DNA of 17,832 bases from an uncultured Bacteroidales bacterium (lineage in GTDB: Bacteria; Bacteroidota; Bacteroidia; Bacteroidales; UBA932): NCBI GenBank assembly GCA_947305045.1, contig CAMZCW010000028.1:1-17832 (forward strand), read 5' to 3'. Below, piece after piece: positions 15,000 to 17,832 of the stretch. A program made the translations under genes and the position numbers. Positions within the stretch are counted from its first letter, which is position 1, and each line of letters opens with the position of its first letter. The notes beneath the pieces are model-generated. The model did not search any database. It had not been told where the DNA came from and saw only the letters and a list, made by a program, of their open reading frames with translations.

Positions 15000-15039
15000 A
15001 AAAAAATGGACTGGCCTCAAACGACCAGTCCGTTTTTTT
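15000..15039. terminator. Bidirectional intrinsic terminator after the V-ATPase operon
   Basis: GGACTGG (15008-15014) pairs perfectly with CCAGTCC (15025-15031) around a 10-base loop. A run of A residues (15000-15006) precedes it and seven T residues (15033-15039) follow, so both strands yield a stem and U run. On the minus strand it ends the V-ATPase operon and insulates the peptidase operon that follows. Confidence 0.9.
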
Positions 15040-15065
15040 GTGCTGACCTGACAATCAGCGAATGA

Positions 15066-17295
<2,230 letters not shown>

Positions 17296-17299
<4 letters not shown>

Positions 17300-17832
17300 A
17301 CTTGCTCTGAGGCCTCCTCTTCCTCTGCGTGACGGTTTTTAACAATTTTGGAAGATGCCTTGGACAGGTTCTCTTCGTCTTCCATGTAGCGTTTGATTTT
17401 GCGGATGGCTTCCTGGTACCCGGGGATTTGTACTTTCTCGTACAGGTTCACCTTCTGGGTGGTCTTTTTGCGCTGGTAGTCCAGGATGCGGGCCTTCTCC
17501 AGATAAACCTCGCTCTCAATACCCAGGCGGCTCAGCTCCTTGAGAATGGCCACGCCGTCAGCGTACCAGGCAGGTTTGACAAAGGCGTTGAAGGGTTTAA
17601 TCTCGTAGTGGATTTCTCCCAGGGCAGGGGTTTTTACGCCCGCCACCTTTTTGGTGAACAAGTCCACATCCGTAATGGCGATGAGTCCCGGTTCAAATTC
17701 GTTCCAGAGGGCTGCCAGATAATCGTAACGCTGCAAGGCTTCTTCCAACTCACTGAGTAAACGCTCGCTGTCTGCCTTGGCCTTGCGCACTTCCAGACGG
17801 AGGGCGCTCTCCTTGTTCTGAAGGGTAGGGAG
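17296..17832 (-). CDS. V-type ATPase subunit D (central stalk), 5' end outside the window
   Basis: This is the C-terminal 178 residues of the V-ATPase central rotor shaft, which turns inside the A3B3 head. The reading frame stays open to the right edge and encodes LPTLQNKESALRLEV there, the conserved segment near the start of the family, so about 25 residues are missing outside the window. The GTG near 17790 is an internal valine codon, not the start. Heptad-like helical sequence continues to the end (LEKARILDYQRKKTTQKVNLYEKV in the C-terminal coil), followed by an acidic tail AEEEEASEQV. The gene order D-I-K fits the Bacteroidota operon, in which subunits A and B should lie further upstream, beyond the right edge. 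Confidence 0.95.

Noticed and set aside
15000..15039. Hairpin considered as a riboswitch or small RNA for the peptidase operon
   Set aside because: A perfect short stem flanked by A and T runs at an operon boundary is fully explained as a bidirectional terminator.

Overview
The window looks like chromosome of a GC-rich member of the Bacteroidales (Bacteroidota). The signs are: several promoter elements of the Bacteroidota type (TAnnTTTG at -7, with a TTTG-like -33 box 19-20 bases upstream), A-rich leaders with little Shine-Dalgarno sequence, a 445-residue Bacteroides-type glucose-6-phosphate isomerase, a long YidC with a periplasmic domain, a V-type ATPase operon, and many exported lipoproteins. 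I cannot name a genus from sequence alone. No rRNA, tRNA, CRISPR array, insertion sequence or phage gene was seen; the region is mostly housekeeping.

Layout from left to right. An exported nitroreductase-family protein (+) faces pgi (-) across a bidirectional terminator. A divergent promoter region separates pgi from a rightward group: a UPF0371/DUF1846 protein, a glutamine cyclotransferase lipoprotein overlapping it by 4 bases, and a TonB-dependent receptor. A TPP (thiamine pyrophosphate) riboswitch fills the gap before the receptor, so the receptor is most likely a thiamine outer-membrane transporter. An AT-rich, non-coding stretch (6716-6970) follows, with a very good promoter and three hairpins, then trmD. 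A second promoter drives a tight block of a five-repeat DUF349 protein, yidC and a YggS-type PLP protein.

The right third reads on the minus strand. A V-type ATPase operon enters from the right edge (subunit D, cut by the window, then I, then the c-ring subunit K) and ends at a bidirectional terminator. Its K subunit carries the Na+-binding residues known from the Enterococcus hirae Na+-ATPase. Next come two exported peptidases in one operon: a clostripain-like (C11) lipoprotein and an S37/PS-10-like serine peptidase. The stop codon of the last one overlaps the stop codon of the convergent yggS gene.

Items most worth a second look are the TPP riboswitch whose P1 stem appears to include the receptor's start codon and which begins 2 bases after the preceding stop codon; the structured transcript candidate before trmD; a dispersed-repeat sequence read in frame inside yggS; the loss of the S1-pocket aspartate in the C11 peptidase; and the predicted Na+ specificity of the V-ATPase. 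I did not find a clear undescribed multi-gene system.
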